From IMG/VR virus record IMGVR_UViG_3300028925_000675, positions 1 to 30,082 of that record: a stretch of 30,082 bases of DNA; one strand, 5' to 3'. Positions within the stretch are counted from its first letter, which is position 1. The number at the start of each line of letters is the position of its first letter. Under the pieces are notes generated by a model. It worked only from the letters and a program-made list of their open reading frames with translations, ran no database searches and was not told the DNA's origin. Source of the stretch: a virus. The position numbers and the translations under genes are program-made. This document shows, piece after piece, positions 9,324 to 16,119 of this stretch.

Positions 9324-9398
9324 TTATATATTTATTGTTATTTTAAATTTTTTCCATCCTATTTCTATTGTCCACTTTCCTAACTTAAACTTTAGCAT
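9324..9398 (-). CDS. Possible 24-aa cationic micropeptide
   Basis: ATG overlaps the preceding gene's stop as TAATG (9396-9400), a junction type used elsewhere in this genome. The 24-residue product (MLKFKLGKWTIEIG, then WKKFKITINI) alternates basic and hydrophobic residues. It would otherwise be the only content of the 83-bp gap. Could be chance; no homology basis. Confidence 0.3.
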   Translation of the reverse strand: MLKFKLGKWTIEIGWKKFKITINI

Positions 9399-9925
9399 TA
9401 TTTTCCTATTGGATTATTAGCAACAGGAATAACGCAAGTCTCAAAGTCATTCTGTACTACTATTCCTATTGAGAATACCCATCCTGTCAAGAGGTTGTCG
9501 AATCTTTCTTGGAAAGGCTCTAAATTATATTCGCCCTCTGTAAAATAAACAGGAGCATCAATGTCTAAAGTTCCTTCTGCTTGCCACTTACTATGTCGCA
9601 TCATACCTATAATATCAACACAAACCTGCAAGCAACTTGAAGCTACTTCTTGTTCATTACTTAAATCATTTGCTGACAGTAGGTTAGCTTCTGTCCAATT
9701 TTCTCTCTCAGTTACTGCATCCATAACAAAGAGCTGGAAGTTATATGTCAAGGAAGATAACCCTGTTTCTACATTGACAGGGTTTATATGAAACAAAGGG
9801 AACAAAGTTTCATTCATATCTATTTTCCAAATATCCCCAGTAGTAGTAGTTGAAATCTGTTCGTGCTGGTCGCCCAAACTCTTTAAAGTGTCTATGGCAT
9901 TATTGTACGTCTTATTTGCTATCAT
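9398..9925 (-). CDS. Tail terminator / neck protein-like
   Basis: 175 aa. Residues about 28-75 contain DIWKIDMNETLFPLFHI and LTYNFQLFVMDAVTE, a pattern I associate with tail-completion/terminator proteins of Bacteroidetes siphophages, where a beta-hairpin and helix pack on the tail tube end. It overlaps the end of the frameshifted chaperone by 14 nt and precedes the other neck genes. No catalytic residues are expected. Family name not certain. Confidence 0.55.
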   Translation of the reverse strand: MIANKTYNNAIDTLKSLGDQHEQISTTTTGDIWKIDMNETLFPLFHINPVNVETGLSSLTYNFQLFVMDAVTERENWTEANLLSANDLSNEQEVASSCLQVCVDIIGMMRHSKWQAEGTLDIDAPVYFTEGEYNLEPFQERFDNLLTGWVFSIGIVVQNDFETCVIPVANNPIGK

Positions 9926-10690
9926 CTCTGTTTACTTGTTTACTTTCGTTTAAATCTGTTTCATAACTTAGCCAAGTTAAGCACTCTAATAAATTGAGCT
10001 TTGTTACTGCATCTAAGTTTACTATATTTTGATTGCAGAGACGGTGGAGGACTCCGAACCATCCCCATCGTTCTGCAAAATTTCCGTCTGTAATTCCTCC
10101 ACTATCTCCTGAGTCCGTTCCATCAAATACGATGGCAAAATCTCCGATAACTCCTTCGCGAAATGCCAAAAAAAAACCAACGCACTTTGTACTTGCTCTG
10201 CTGACATCTTCTTCATTTCTTCTGCCCTTATAGTTATTTCACCATCATAAGCTGCTATGGTATATGCTGAACCGTTCTTTTCTTTAATCGGCCTAAATAA
10301 CACCGCCATTAATTCAGGCATATTCTTTTCTAATCCTTCTTTTATAAATGTTTCAATATCTGCATACTCTCCAAGAGTTATTTGTGAAAGGTCGGGATGC
10401 GTAGCGTATTCAACTCCATCTATTTCAAAAACCTTTTTTAATACTGTATCTTGCTTACTTTGTAACTCAGCTACCTTGCCCATTATTATAGCCACATCTC
10501 TTAATGCTAATTCCTTTACTAACTTCTTAGGCATATCTGACAATGCTGCTATTGTTTCTTCTGCTTGTTCTGTTTTGCTTCCTGTTTCAGCATCAATTAC
10601 TTTAATCCATTTTTCCAGAGTTACATCTGACCAAGAATCAATCAAGTTATAAGTTTCGTTCTTTCCGTCTTTTTTAATTTTTACTTTCAT
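9912..10690 (-). CDS. Tail assembly chaperone GT (-1 frameshift fusion, about 259 aa)
   Basis: Translation starts with chaperone G at 10690. At a run of nine T on the minus strand (10168-10176), read GTT TTT TTT TGG, a -1 slip on T TTT TTT gives TTG GCA and continues to a stop at 9912. The fusion keeps G residues 1-174 and adds 85 residues that contain NFAERWGWFGVLHRLC and NLLECLTWLSYETD, typical of the T part of GT chaperones in this phage group. The T part has no ATG of its own (only TTG at 10167-10169), which supports frameshifting. GT binds the tape measure during tail tube assembly in lambda-like phages. Confidence 0.85.
10022..10690 (-). CDS. Tail assembly chaperone G
   Basis: 222 aa, the zero-frame product. 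G-type chaperones hold the tape measure before tube polymerisation. Seen: an N-terminal EKWIKVIDAETG-like segment, MPKKLVKELALRDVAIIM (about 53-70), ITLGEYADIETFIKEGLEKN (about 103-122) and VFFWHFAKEL across the slip site. The last 48 residues are specific to G and end in a Gly/Ser-rich tail. It follows TerL and opens the tail operon; a TCTATTATATA element lies 12 nt upstream. Location far upstream of the tape measure, with other tail genes in between, is unusual compared with lambda. Confidence 0.8.
   Translation of the reverse strand: MKVKIKKDGKNETYNLIDSWSDVTLEKWIKVIDAETGSKTEQAEETIAALSDMPKKLVKELALRDVAIIMGKVAELQSKQDTVLKKVFEIDGVEYATHPDLSQITLGEYADIETFIKEGLEKNMPELMAVLFRPIKEKNGSAYTIAAYDGEITIRAEEMKKMSAEQVQSALVFFWHFAKELSEILPSYLMERTQEIVEELQTEILQNDGDGSESSTVSAIKI
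10168..10176 (-). promoter_or_regulatory. -1 programmed frameshift slippery site
   Basis: Nine consecutive T on the coding strand in phase G GTT TTT TTT TGG. The heptamer T TTT TTT is 10169-10175. A short inverted pair, TGGCA immediately after the run and TGCCA about 30 nt later, could be a stimulatory stem. Confidence 0.85.
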
Positions 10691-10702
10691 AGTAGTTTAT
10701 AA

Positions 10703-10727
10703 TATATAATAGAAATAGTTGTTATTT
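10703..10727 (-). promoter_or_regulatory. Putative late promoter motif, copy C (chaperone G)
   Basis: Minus strand TCTATTATATA at 10703-10713, 12 nt before the G start codon. AAATAA lies upstream but 4 nt closer than in the other copies, so this copy deviates in spacing. It is in the 120-bp gap after TerL, a natural place for a promoter of the tail operon. Confidence 0.5.
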
Positions 10728-10780
10728 AGTTTATTCGTGTATATTTGCCGAGTTCTTCATATTCTTTCTTGTTCTGAATT

Positions 10781-10806
10781 AGGGTTGCTTATAATTAGGC
10801 AGCCCT
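10781..10806 (+). terminator. Hairpin with T tract after TerL (possible terminator)
   Basis: AGGGTTGC (10781-10788), 10-nt loop, GCAGCCCT (10799-10806). As plus-strand RNA it is fully paired with one G-U and is followed by a T run; as minus-strand RNA it has one C/A mismatch and follows an A run. It may block antisense transcription or protect the terL mRNA end. Direction is uncertain. Confidence 0.4.
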
Positions 10807-10810
10807 TTTT

Positions 10811-12019
10811 CTATTGCACAAAATACTTACCAGCATTAGGATTGTCTAAGTGATAAATGACATTGTATCTTATTCCGTCAATAGCGTGGTTGTAATTATC
10901 TACATATAACTTGGAGGACTTATCTGAGTATATATAATTGTTCAGCTCTTTAGCTATGTTGGTAGATTCAGGACTTACTATTAAATGATAGTCTTGCATT
11001 CTAGTTATTCCACTTTCAATAGTTCCTTTTTTAACTGCCTTAATATTTACCCCTAAATGTCTTAAATCCTCAATCAATCTTGGTTCGGCTGAATCTGCTA
11101 TGATAAGTTTGCTTTCTACTTTATCTAAAACTATCTTGGCTAGTTCGTGGGATTTCAAGCCATTTCTGTATATGTGTTCTTTCAAGTATATCTTCTTGTG
11201 CTTCTTATCAATTGCAACTTCTGTTAAAGAATCAGGGTCTATTGAGAATCCAAAATCCATTCCACAAGAAGTTTGTATGTTATCAGGATTAAATTCACCT
11301 ATGCTCCAGTTGTCAAATACGACTCCTTCTGCTTTCGCTAACCACCCACCAAGTATTTTGTGAGTGTACTTCTTAAAGTTATTATGCTTTATGCTCTTAA
11401 TACGCTCTAGGAAGCTCGTAGATAGATTATCTTTATTATCTAGGTAAGTACTATGGATATAACACACATTGTCTTTAATGCCATTAAAACCACCTTCAAC
11501 TCCTTTTTCCTCAAAAAACCTTTTATATATCCAATGTTCTTTTGTAACAGGGTTTAATATTAGAATAATTCTATTCTGTATATCCTTTTCTCTAATGCTT
11601 AGGTCTATGGTGTCAAATATGTTTTCATCTACAAGTTCTTCAGCTTCATCTAATACCCAAGTAGAAATGCCTTGCAAAGACTTTAGGCTAGCCGTTTGGT
11701 TTCCTGCTGAAGTTCTTATTCCCCTGAATAAAATATCTGATTTGTTTTCTGCATTAACTACTTCAGCTTTGTTAATATTAAAGCTTTCATCAAATCCTAG
11801 TAGCCCTATCTTTTCTAAAAACTCAGGAATGATTGAAAGGTGTGCTGATGTCATTGTGAACCTTGTAAACAAAACCCTTATACCTCTTGACATTGTTAAG
11901 AGGGTGAGAAATACTGTAACTGCAAAAGACTTTCCACTACCCCTACCTCCAGTTATGATAAAGTACCTAGCCCTAGAATCAAATAGAGGGCTGTATTTCT
12001 TACTCAGTATCAGTGTCAA
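10811..12019 (-). CDS. terL: Terminase large subunit
   Basis: 402 aa, usual length for PBSX/Terminase_3-type large terminases. DNA packaging ATPase and nuclease. N-terminal ATPase: Walker A GGRGSGKS (24-31), Walker B TWVLDEAEE (121-129, D125/E126), and a C-motif-like LILNP (about 154-158). C-terminal RNase H-like nuclease: acidic residues in MDFGF (D256), IADSAEP (D310) and HAIDGIRY (D382). It overlaps TerS by 20 nt and ends the ParB-TAGT-TerS-TerL operon. All expected catalytic residues are visible, so it should be active. Confidence 0.95.
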   Translation of the reverse strand: MTLILSKKYSPLFDSRARYFIITGGRGSGKSFAVTVFLTLLTMSRGIRVLFTRFTMTSAHLSIIPEFLEKIGLLGFDESFNINKAEVVNAENKSDILFRGIRTSAGNQTASLKSLQGISTWVLDEAEELVDENIFDTIDLSIREKDIQNRIILILNPVTKEHWIYKRFFEEKGVEGGFNGIKDNVCYIHSTYLDNKDNLSTSFLERIKSIKHNNFKKYTHKILGGWLAKAEGVVFDNWSIGEFNPDNIQTSCGMDFGFSIDPDSLTEVAIDKKHKKIYLKEHIYRNGLKSHELAKIVLDKVESKLIIADSAEPRLIEDLRHLGVNIKAVKKGTIESGITRMQDYHLIVSPESTNIAKELNNYIYSDKSSKLYVDNYNHAIDGIRYNVIYHLDNPNAGKYFVQ

Positions 12020-12353
12020 TGAATGTAATTAAAGGAAGGTTAAGAGCTTTATCGCCTGAAGTTAAGTCTAGTCTATTTGTTTCATTCATTCCACAAATGT
12101 TCTTAGCTCCGTGTATTACAACTGAAGGCACTTTGTCTTTTATACATTCATAGAATTTTGACATAACAAAGTCTTTTGCAATTAGCTCAACATCATTTAC
12201 TGCTTGTGCAAATTCAGCATCTTCTTTTAACCATTTGTAGTAGTTAGTTCTTGATAGGTCGCAAGACTTTAAAGCAGTCGTAACTATCCCTAGACTTCCC
12301 TCTAGTGCTTTTAACATTTGCTCCTTCGCTATTTTTGTTCTATTCTGTTCCAT
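12000..12353 (-). CDS. terS: Terminase small subunit
   Basis: 117 aa. Recognises phage DNA and loads TerL. Residues about 20-50 form a helix-turn-helix (IVTTALKSCDLSRTNYYKWLKED), as in TerS proteins of the Terminase_2-like kind; a helical region follows (about 50-75) that would build the ring. Its start forms TAATG with the stop-side of the TAGT gene, and its end overlaps TerL by 20 nt. Family assignment is from HTH plus position. Confidence 0.85.
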   Translation of the reverse strand: MEQNRTKIAKEQMLKALEGSLGIVTTALKSCDLSRTNYYKWLKEDAEFAQAVNDVELIAKDFVMSKFYECIKDKVPSVVIHGAKNICGMNETNRLDLTSGDKALNLPLITFIDTDTE

Positions 12354-13207
12354 TACTTTTTATGTTTTTCATTTAATATTACAGGTATTGCATTGTTCCA
12401 ACTTACTCTATGATGTAGTCTTGACCTCTCAGTATTTAGCATCGCAACCTTTACAGATGATGGGCTAAACATAACAGAATAAAAAGACTTTACATAAGTA
12501 CCCTGATTTGCATAAATATCTGACATTCCCCCTTTAGTGCTTTGCGTATCTGTTTGCTTTAATGATACATTAGGTATAGTTAAAAATAAATCTCCTTTAC
12601 TAGCTGAACTTGTGTAAGTATTTACATCTTCATTAATTCTCCCTTTAAATTTAAAAGGTCTTTCTGTACTACAAAAGAAGCTATTCATACATTTTCTTTT
12701 GAGCTTTAATTCCTTTGCCCATCCACTATTATGTCCACCTATCCAATCTCCATTCTGAGATAGTGCTATTGCCTTTGCAGGTATTGTTTTGTAATAATCT
12801 AATACAACTTTAAAAATATCATCAACATTGTTTATATATCCCCTACCTTTATTGTAGGACAACTCTCCATTAAACCTATAACTAAAATCTGTATAATCAT
12901 CATCAAATTGCACAAAGTATGTTATGCCTAATTCTTTAGCAATCTCAAAACAAGCATTTCTTGCATAGACTATTGACCTTCTATCTCCAAAATTATCCCC
13001 CTCATCAAATGTTTTTGCTACTTCTTCCTTATTAAACATTACTACATTCTCAAAGTTTTTGTAATAATCATCTGCACTTTTATCTTCATTGTCGATTATA
13101 ATATAAATCTTTCCTGTATATCCAAATCTCTTTAATGTTTTATAAGTCTTTACATTATCAGGCCTTCCGTGTGTTAATATAAATACAGCAAAATCTTCAT
13201 CTATCAT
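12353..13207 (-). CDS. TAGT/GREB1-like glycosyltransferase (possible DNA modification)
   Basis: 284 aa. Resembles the TET/JBP-associated glycosyltransferase (TAGT) superfamily related to the GREB1 C-terminus. Seen: FILTHGRPDN (9-18) at the first strand, IIIDNED (36-42), YARNACFEIAKELG (81-94), then FVQFDDDYTDF (98-108), the DDD metal/nucleotide-sugar motif of a GT-A-like fold. A later His/Arg-rich end (ERSRLHHRVSW) may also be in the site. Starts by ATGA overlap with ParB and ends by TAATG overlap with TerS, so it is co-expressed with packaging. Family members are predicted to glycosylate modified DNA bases. No TET/JBP oxygenase is visible here, so the acceptor is unknown; it could instead act on protein. 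Confidence 0.75.
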   Translation of the reverse strand: MIDEDFAVFILTHGRPDNVKTYKTLKRFGYTGKIYIIIDNEDKSADDYYKNFENVVMFNKEEVAKTFDEGDNFGDRRSIVYARNACFEIAKELGITYFVQFDDDYTDFSYRFNGELSYNKGRGYINNVDDIFKVVLDYYKTIPAKAIALSQNGDWIGGHNSGWAKELKLKRKCMNSFFCSTERPFKFKGRINEDVNTYTSSASKGDLFLTIPNVSLKQTDTQSTKGGMSDIYANQGTYVKSFYSVMFSPSSVKVAMLNTERSRLHHRVSWNNAIPVILNEKHKK

Positions 13208-13941
13208 AATATGCCATTCTTTTCATAAGCTGCTGCAATATCCTTAGTAAGTTTTACATATCCTTTTTCTATAGCCTTATCAAAGTCTATTATCACTAAA
13301 GCTGAATCTTCCATAAGCTCTTGAACTTCTTTGCTTGAATGTGCATAGAAGTCTGCTATTTTACTGTAATCATAAACTGTATGTCTTAATGCACAATGAG
13401 ATAAGAACATTAGTTCTTCTTCATTTAAGTCAGCTTGTTTTATTTTATGTATAAGTTCATCTGCTTTTTGAGTGCTGAATAAATCATCTATAACAGGCTT
13501 GTCATTTTTAGGCTCATAAGTTGGAGCTACTATCTTTCTTGTATATGTATCATCTTCTTCAACTATTGCATCATCTTGATTCTCCCATACATCTAATCCC
13601 CAATCAGCAAGTTGAACACTATCCCATTCATTTGCTAGTATATCCCATTCCCATTCTCCAAAGCCTACATTGTCTTTTACTATAAACTCTTTCTTTTGTT
13701 CTTCAGTAAGTCCTTCAGCTATATCTATCCATACTTCTGATAGTCCTGCATCTTTACTTGCCTTCAATCTCATATTACCACCAAGCACCATCATATCTTC
13801 ATCAACTACAATTGGTCTTAGCTTTAACATCTCAGGAAACTCCTTGATACTTGTAACTAGCTTCTTAAACTTATCGTTCTTTATGATTCTAGGATTGCTT
13901 GGGTTTCCCTTTACTTTACTTATCTTAACTTGTTGCTTCAT
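13204..13941 (-). CDS. ParB/Srx-like domain protein
   Basis: 245 aa. N-terminal ParB/Srx fold: NPR (16-18), a helical KLVTSIKEFP segment, LRPIVVDEDMMVLGG, and GGNMRLKA (54-61) corresponding to the ParB box. EWEWDILANEWD and LADWGLDVW (about 97-119) are usual in phage ParB-like proteins near terminases and DNA methylases. The C-terminal half (about 130-245) is helical with HTVYDYSKIADFYAH and SALVIIDFDKAIEKG, also seen in Bacteroidetes mobile elements. Role may be NTP-dependent DNA binding or base processing; not a partition protein here because no ParA is present. It leads the packaging operon and has a late-promoter motif 2 nt before the ATG. Confidence 0.85.
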   Translation of the reverse strand: MKQQVKISKVKGNPSNPRIIKNDKFKKLVTSIKEFPEMLKLRPIVVDEDMMVLGGNMRLKASKDAGLSEVWIDIAEGLTEEQKKEFIVKDNVGFGEWEWDILANEWDSVQLADWGLDVWENQDDAIVEEDDTYTRKIVAPTYEPKNDKPVIDDLFSTQKADELIHKIKQADLNEEELMFLSHCALRHTVYDYSKIADFYAHSSKEVQELMEDSALVIIDFDKAIEKGYVKLTKDIAAAYEKNGIL

Positions 13942-13943
13942 AG

Positions 13944-13972
13944 TATATAATAGAATTTTATTGTTTTTATTT
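13944..13972 (-). promoter_or_regulatory. Putative late promoter motif, copy D (ParB-TAGT-TerS-TerL)
   Basis: Minus strand AAATAAA, 11 nt, TCTATTATATA (13944-13954), ending 2 nt before the ParB ATG. Such a short distance to the start means transcripts from it would be nearly leaderless or start within the gene; the latter would make this copy a different kind of element. Confidence 0.5.
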
Positions 13973-14228
13973 AGAAGTCCTCATTTATTCCCCTATCACC
14001 TATTAGTTTTTCTTTAGCTCCTGCCCATAGACTATCACCTCTTTTTTTTTTACTTAAAGATTCTTCAGTTCTTATTTGACTTGGCATTCCTTCAAGTGGT
14101 TTTGATTGCATATACTTTCCACATTCACAGCAGAGAGCTTCTTTGGTCTGCCAATCATCATCTATGTAAACTATTGTAGCTACTGATAGTTCTTTAGTGT
14201 TTCCGCACTTGCATTTGTATAGAGTCAT
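13971..14228 (-). CDS. Small zinc-ribbon protein
   Basis: 85 aa. Two Cys pairs, CKCG (6-9) and CCECG (33-37), are spaced as a zinc ribbon; a tail follows with MPSQIRTEESLSKKKR. Similar short proteins occur in early regions of flavobacterial phages. It overlaps the DUF3310 gene by 4 nt (ATGA) and is the last gene before the late ParB operon. Function unknown; DNA or protein binding is possible. Confidence 0.6.
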   Translation of the reverse strand: MTLYKCKCGNTKELSVATIVYIDDDWQTKEALCCECGKYMQSKPLEGMPSQIRTEESLSKKKRGDSLWAGAKEKLIGDRGINEDF

Positions 14229-14503
14229 TTTCTTACTCCTGTTGGTGATAAAGCTCCAGTCCTAGTCTTAGAGGTCAATACATCTAGCTCAAAGTGTAAA
14301 TGATGTATAGCCTTTCTAATATCTTCAAGTCCACCGTCCTCGTGCTTCTTCTTTGAACGCAAGAGGTAGGTAACAGCCGTACCGATATTATAGCTTAGGT
14401 CAAAATTAGATACGACATCTTTTGCTAAATACCCATTCTTTCCTTTATAGTATTCAGGTGTTTCGTCTTTCATAGTTTCATAGTGATTAGTTGGTATTGG
14501 CAT
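14225..14503 (-). CDS. DUF3310-like protein
   Basis: 92 aa. Matches the pattern of DUF3310 (often labelled nucleotide kinase-like): HYETM near the N-terminus, NFDLSYNIGTAVTYLLRSKKK (in pieces, about 33-53), then GGLEDIRKAIHHLHFEL (about 57-73). The family is common in phages and biochemically obscure. Overlaps its neighbours on both sides by 4 and 17 nt, so it is part of one early transcript. Confidence 0.7.
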   Translation of the reverse strand: MPIPTNHYETMKDETPEYYKGKNGYLAKDVVSNFDLSYNIGTAVTYLLRSKKKHEDGGLEDIRKAIHHLHFELDVLTSKTRTGALSPTGVRK

Positions 14504-14684
14504 TTTCTATTTCGTTTAGTAATTGAGTAGGCGTATAAATTGGCAAGTCATCATTATAATTCTTGTATATGCAAGTAAAGTGTTCGTCTTTGCCCTGCTT
14601 CCAAGTCCAAAAAGTTTTAGTGGACTTTTCAATTTGTTGCTTTAGAACCCATTTGATGGTCTTGTATTTTCTTTTTTCTAGCAT
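14487..14684 (-). CDS. Small basic hypothetical protein
   Basis: 65 aa, very basic and aromatic at the N-terminus (KRKYKTIKWVLKQQIEKSTK, later FWTWKQGKDEHF), with an acidic end. Not recognised. The stop overlaps the DUF3310 start by 17 nt, and its 5' end overlaps the 55-aa ORF at 14629-14796 by 56 nt in another frame. Both may be translated, or one may be spurious. Confidence 0.5.
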   Translation of the reverse strand: MLEKRKYKTIKWVLKQQIEKSTKTFWTWKQGKDEHFTCIYKNYNDDLPIYTPTQLLNEIENANTN

Positions 14685-14796
14685 TATTTCTTTTGTTTAA
14701 TTTAGTTCTATTATCTTTTATATATTTAATAGGTTGTGCAAATCCAAACATCATTCTAAATGTTCCCATTGTTTCAGGGCAGTATAGTTTAGTCAT
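14629..14796 (-). CDS. Possible 55-aa basic protein
   Basis: Starts inside the end of the gene above it (ATGACTAA, 8-nt overlap at 14789-14796) and ends in TGA at 14629-14631. The product opens MTKLYCPETMGTFRMMFG and ends in a Lys/Arg-rich stretch. It fills an otherwise empty 104-bp gap in a tightly packed operon, and the start overlap matches those of neighbouring genes. Against it: 56-nt overlap with the next ORF. Confidence 0.45.
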   Translation of the reverse strand: MTKLYCPETMGTFRMMFGFAQPIKYIKDNRTKLNKRNNARKKKIQDHQMGSKATN

Positions 14797-15190
14797 TGTA
14801 TTTATTATATAGTTTCTTTATTCCATCAAAGCAAGTTGAAATGCAAGAACCGCAATTAGTTCCTGTTCCATAATTAGTCATATAAATAGCGTTGTATAAA
14901 GTTATCATTTTCTTTTTAGTTTGTTGGTCTTTTGCTCTTCCTTTTTTTAGGTCTTTCCATAAGTCTAGGATTTCATCTATCATTTCTTGTGGCAAGTCAT
15001 CAGGCGCTTCCATCACCATACTTTTAGACCAATACTTTTGCGGACATTCCATTGGAGCAATTCGTGCCTTGATTTTCATAAAACATTTACAAACCGTGCA
15101 GTTACCTAAAAGACTTGAATAGTAAACGCATTCCTTACAAATAGCCATTCTATCTTCATACACATTATTAGGAACAAAAAACTTATTCAT
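14789..15190 (-). CDS. Cys-rich zinc-binding hypothetical protein
   Basis: 133 aa. Two Cys clusters: CKECVYYSSLLGNCTVCKC with CPQKYW (about 18-54), resembling a zinc-binding module, and NCGSCISTC near 112-120. The middle (about 63-100) is helical and charged. Family not named with certainty; similar proteins occur in Bacteroidetes phages. It overlaps the sigma-like gene by 8 nt and is likely co-translated. Might be a DNA-binding or transcription accessory protein. Confidence 0.6.
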   Translation of the reverse strand: MNKFFVPNNVYEDRMAICKECVYYSSLLGNCTVCKCFMKIKARIAPMECPQKYWSKSMVMEAPDDLPQEMIDEILDLWKDLKKGRAKDQQTKKKMITLYNAIYMTNYGTGTNCGSCISTCFDGIKKLYNKYND

Positions 15191-15749
15191 CTGTCAATTC
15201 TTTTTTTAGTATCTCTCTTACTTTATCTATTGTAGTGAAAAGACTGTTGCGACTTATCCCTGTTTTCTTTGCTAAAGAGTCTAGTGTTTCTCCTGAATAG
15301 TAAAGCTGAAAAACCTTTCTATCATACCAGTATAAATCATTTAAAACTAAGTCGATTTTATCTAGCTTTTCAAACTCCAAATTCTTAACAGCAGGTTCTT
15401 CCGCTATATTATACAAATGTTTTGTTGGTATCACTTCTCCTGTTTCAATTACATCATAAGTTACATTACTTGTAAAGCTATCAATGTGAGTATAGTATTT
15501 CTTGTACTGATAATAGAACGGGCTTCTTGTACTTGTTAAAGCCCTTCTTAAAACTACTGCTCCGTATCTTGTTATCCCATCTAAGCCGTCTTTATCATAT
15601 ATTTTCTTAACTAATTCTGGTCTTTCTAAAAAATAAATAAATAATTCTTGAACTGCATTATTAATATCTTCTTTGTTTTTAGTAAGTCCATAACACATAG
15701 TCCTGAATTTATCACTTAACTTTGATATTTCAAGATATATCTTATTCAT
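15183..15749 (-). CDS. Sigma-factor-like transcription regulator
   Basis: 188 aa. Region-2-like helices at about 12-42 (KFRTMCYGLTKNKEDINNAV followed by QELFIYFLE) and a region-4-like helix-turn-helix at about 132-185 (DRKVFQLYYSGETLDSLAKK, then TGISRNSLFTTIDKVREIL). This arrangement fits small sigma-70-like proteins. It is the only transcription factor candidate in the genome, and five copies of a non-host-like promoter motif precede late genes, so it is the obvious candidate for late-gene switching (inference). Overlaps the neighbouring genes by 8 nt on each side. Confidence 0.7.
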   Translation of the reverse strand: MNKIYLEISKLSDKFRTMCYGLTKNKEDINNAVQELFIYFLERPELVKKIYDKDGLDGITRYGAVVLRRALTSTRSPFYYQYKKYYTHIDSFTSNVTYDVIETGEVIPTKHLYNIAEEPAVKNLEFEKLDKIDLVLNDLYWYDRKVFQLYYSGETLDSLAKKTGISRNSLFTTIDKVREILKKELTDE

Positions 15750-16098
15750 TTGGTTCTTCTAAGTTGTCTATTTTATCTACTGTCTCAATTACCATTTCAT
15801 TAAGAACTGTTTTATATGCTCGTATTACTGACCTGTTTTTGTTAGTTTCAAGACCTGCAAAGAATCCATTTGTTGCTACTGATACATTAATAGGAATGAT
15901 GACTAACCAGTCGTACCAATTATTTTCTGAAGCTCCTGAACCGTATGAATTATGATAATCAATAATGGTTTCTAAAACATCTAAGTAGTTAGAGTATCTG
16001 CTTTTTGAACTCACATCTTTAGCAAATTCCGAACACATTGATAAATAAGATTCAATTATTGCTTTGTGTTCTTGACTTGCATAAATTGGCTTTATCAT
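15742..16098 (-). CDS. Hypothetical helical protein
   Basis: 118 aa, mainly helical by composition, with a central NNWYDWLVIIPINVSVATNG segment that is hydrophobic but contains polar and Asn/Pro residues, so a membrane helix is doubtful. Not recognised. The stop overlaps the sigma-like gene start by 8 nt, suggesting linked expression. A TAnnTTTG box (TAAATTTG, 16103-16110) sits 5 nt before the ATG, which could give a leaderless transcript. Confidence 0.5.
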   Translation of the reverse strand: MIKPIYASQEHKAIIESYLSMCSEFAKDVSSKSRYSNYLDVLETIIDYHNSYGSGASENNWYDWLVIIPINVSVATNGFFAGLETNKNRSVIRAYKTVLNEMVIETVDKIDNLEEPNE

Positions 16099-16119
16099 TT
16101 GCCAAATTTAAGAAAACTT

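Noticed and set aside
9912-10169. Independent 85-aa gene starting at TTG 10169
   Set aside because: No ATG, no leader, overlap with G and clear fit as a -1 frameshift extension.
10691-10810. Short coding-like frame in the gap after TerL (IQNKKEYEELGKYTRIN-like)
   Set aside because: No ATG, GTG or TTG start and an in-frame stop just upstream; the gap is better explained by a hairpin and promoter.
13204-13941. Plasmid-type ParB partition gene
   Set aside because: No ParA and no parS-like repeats seen; domain pattern and neighbours fit the phage ParB/Srx-like group near terminases.
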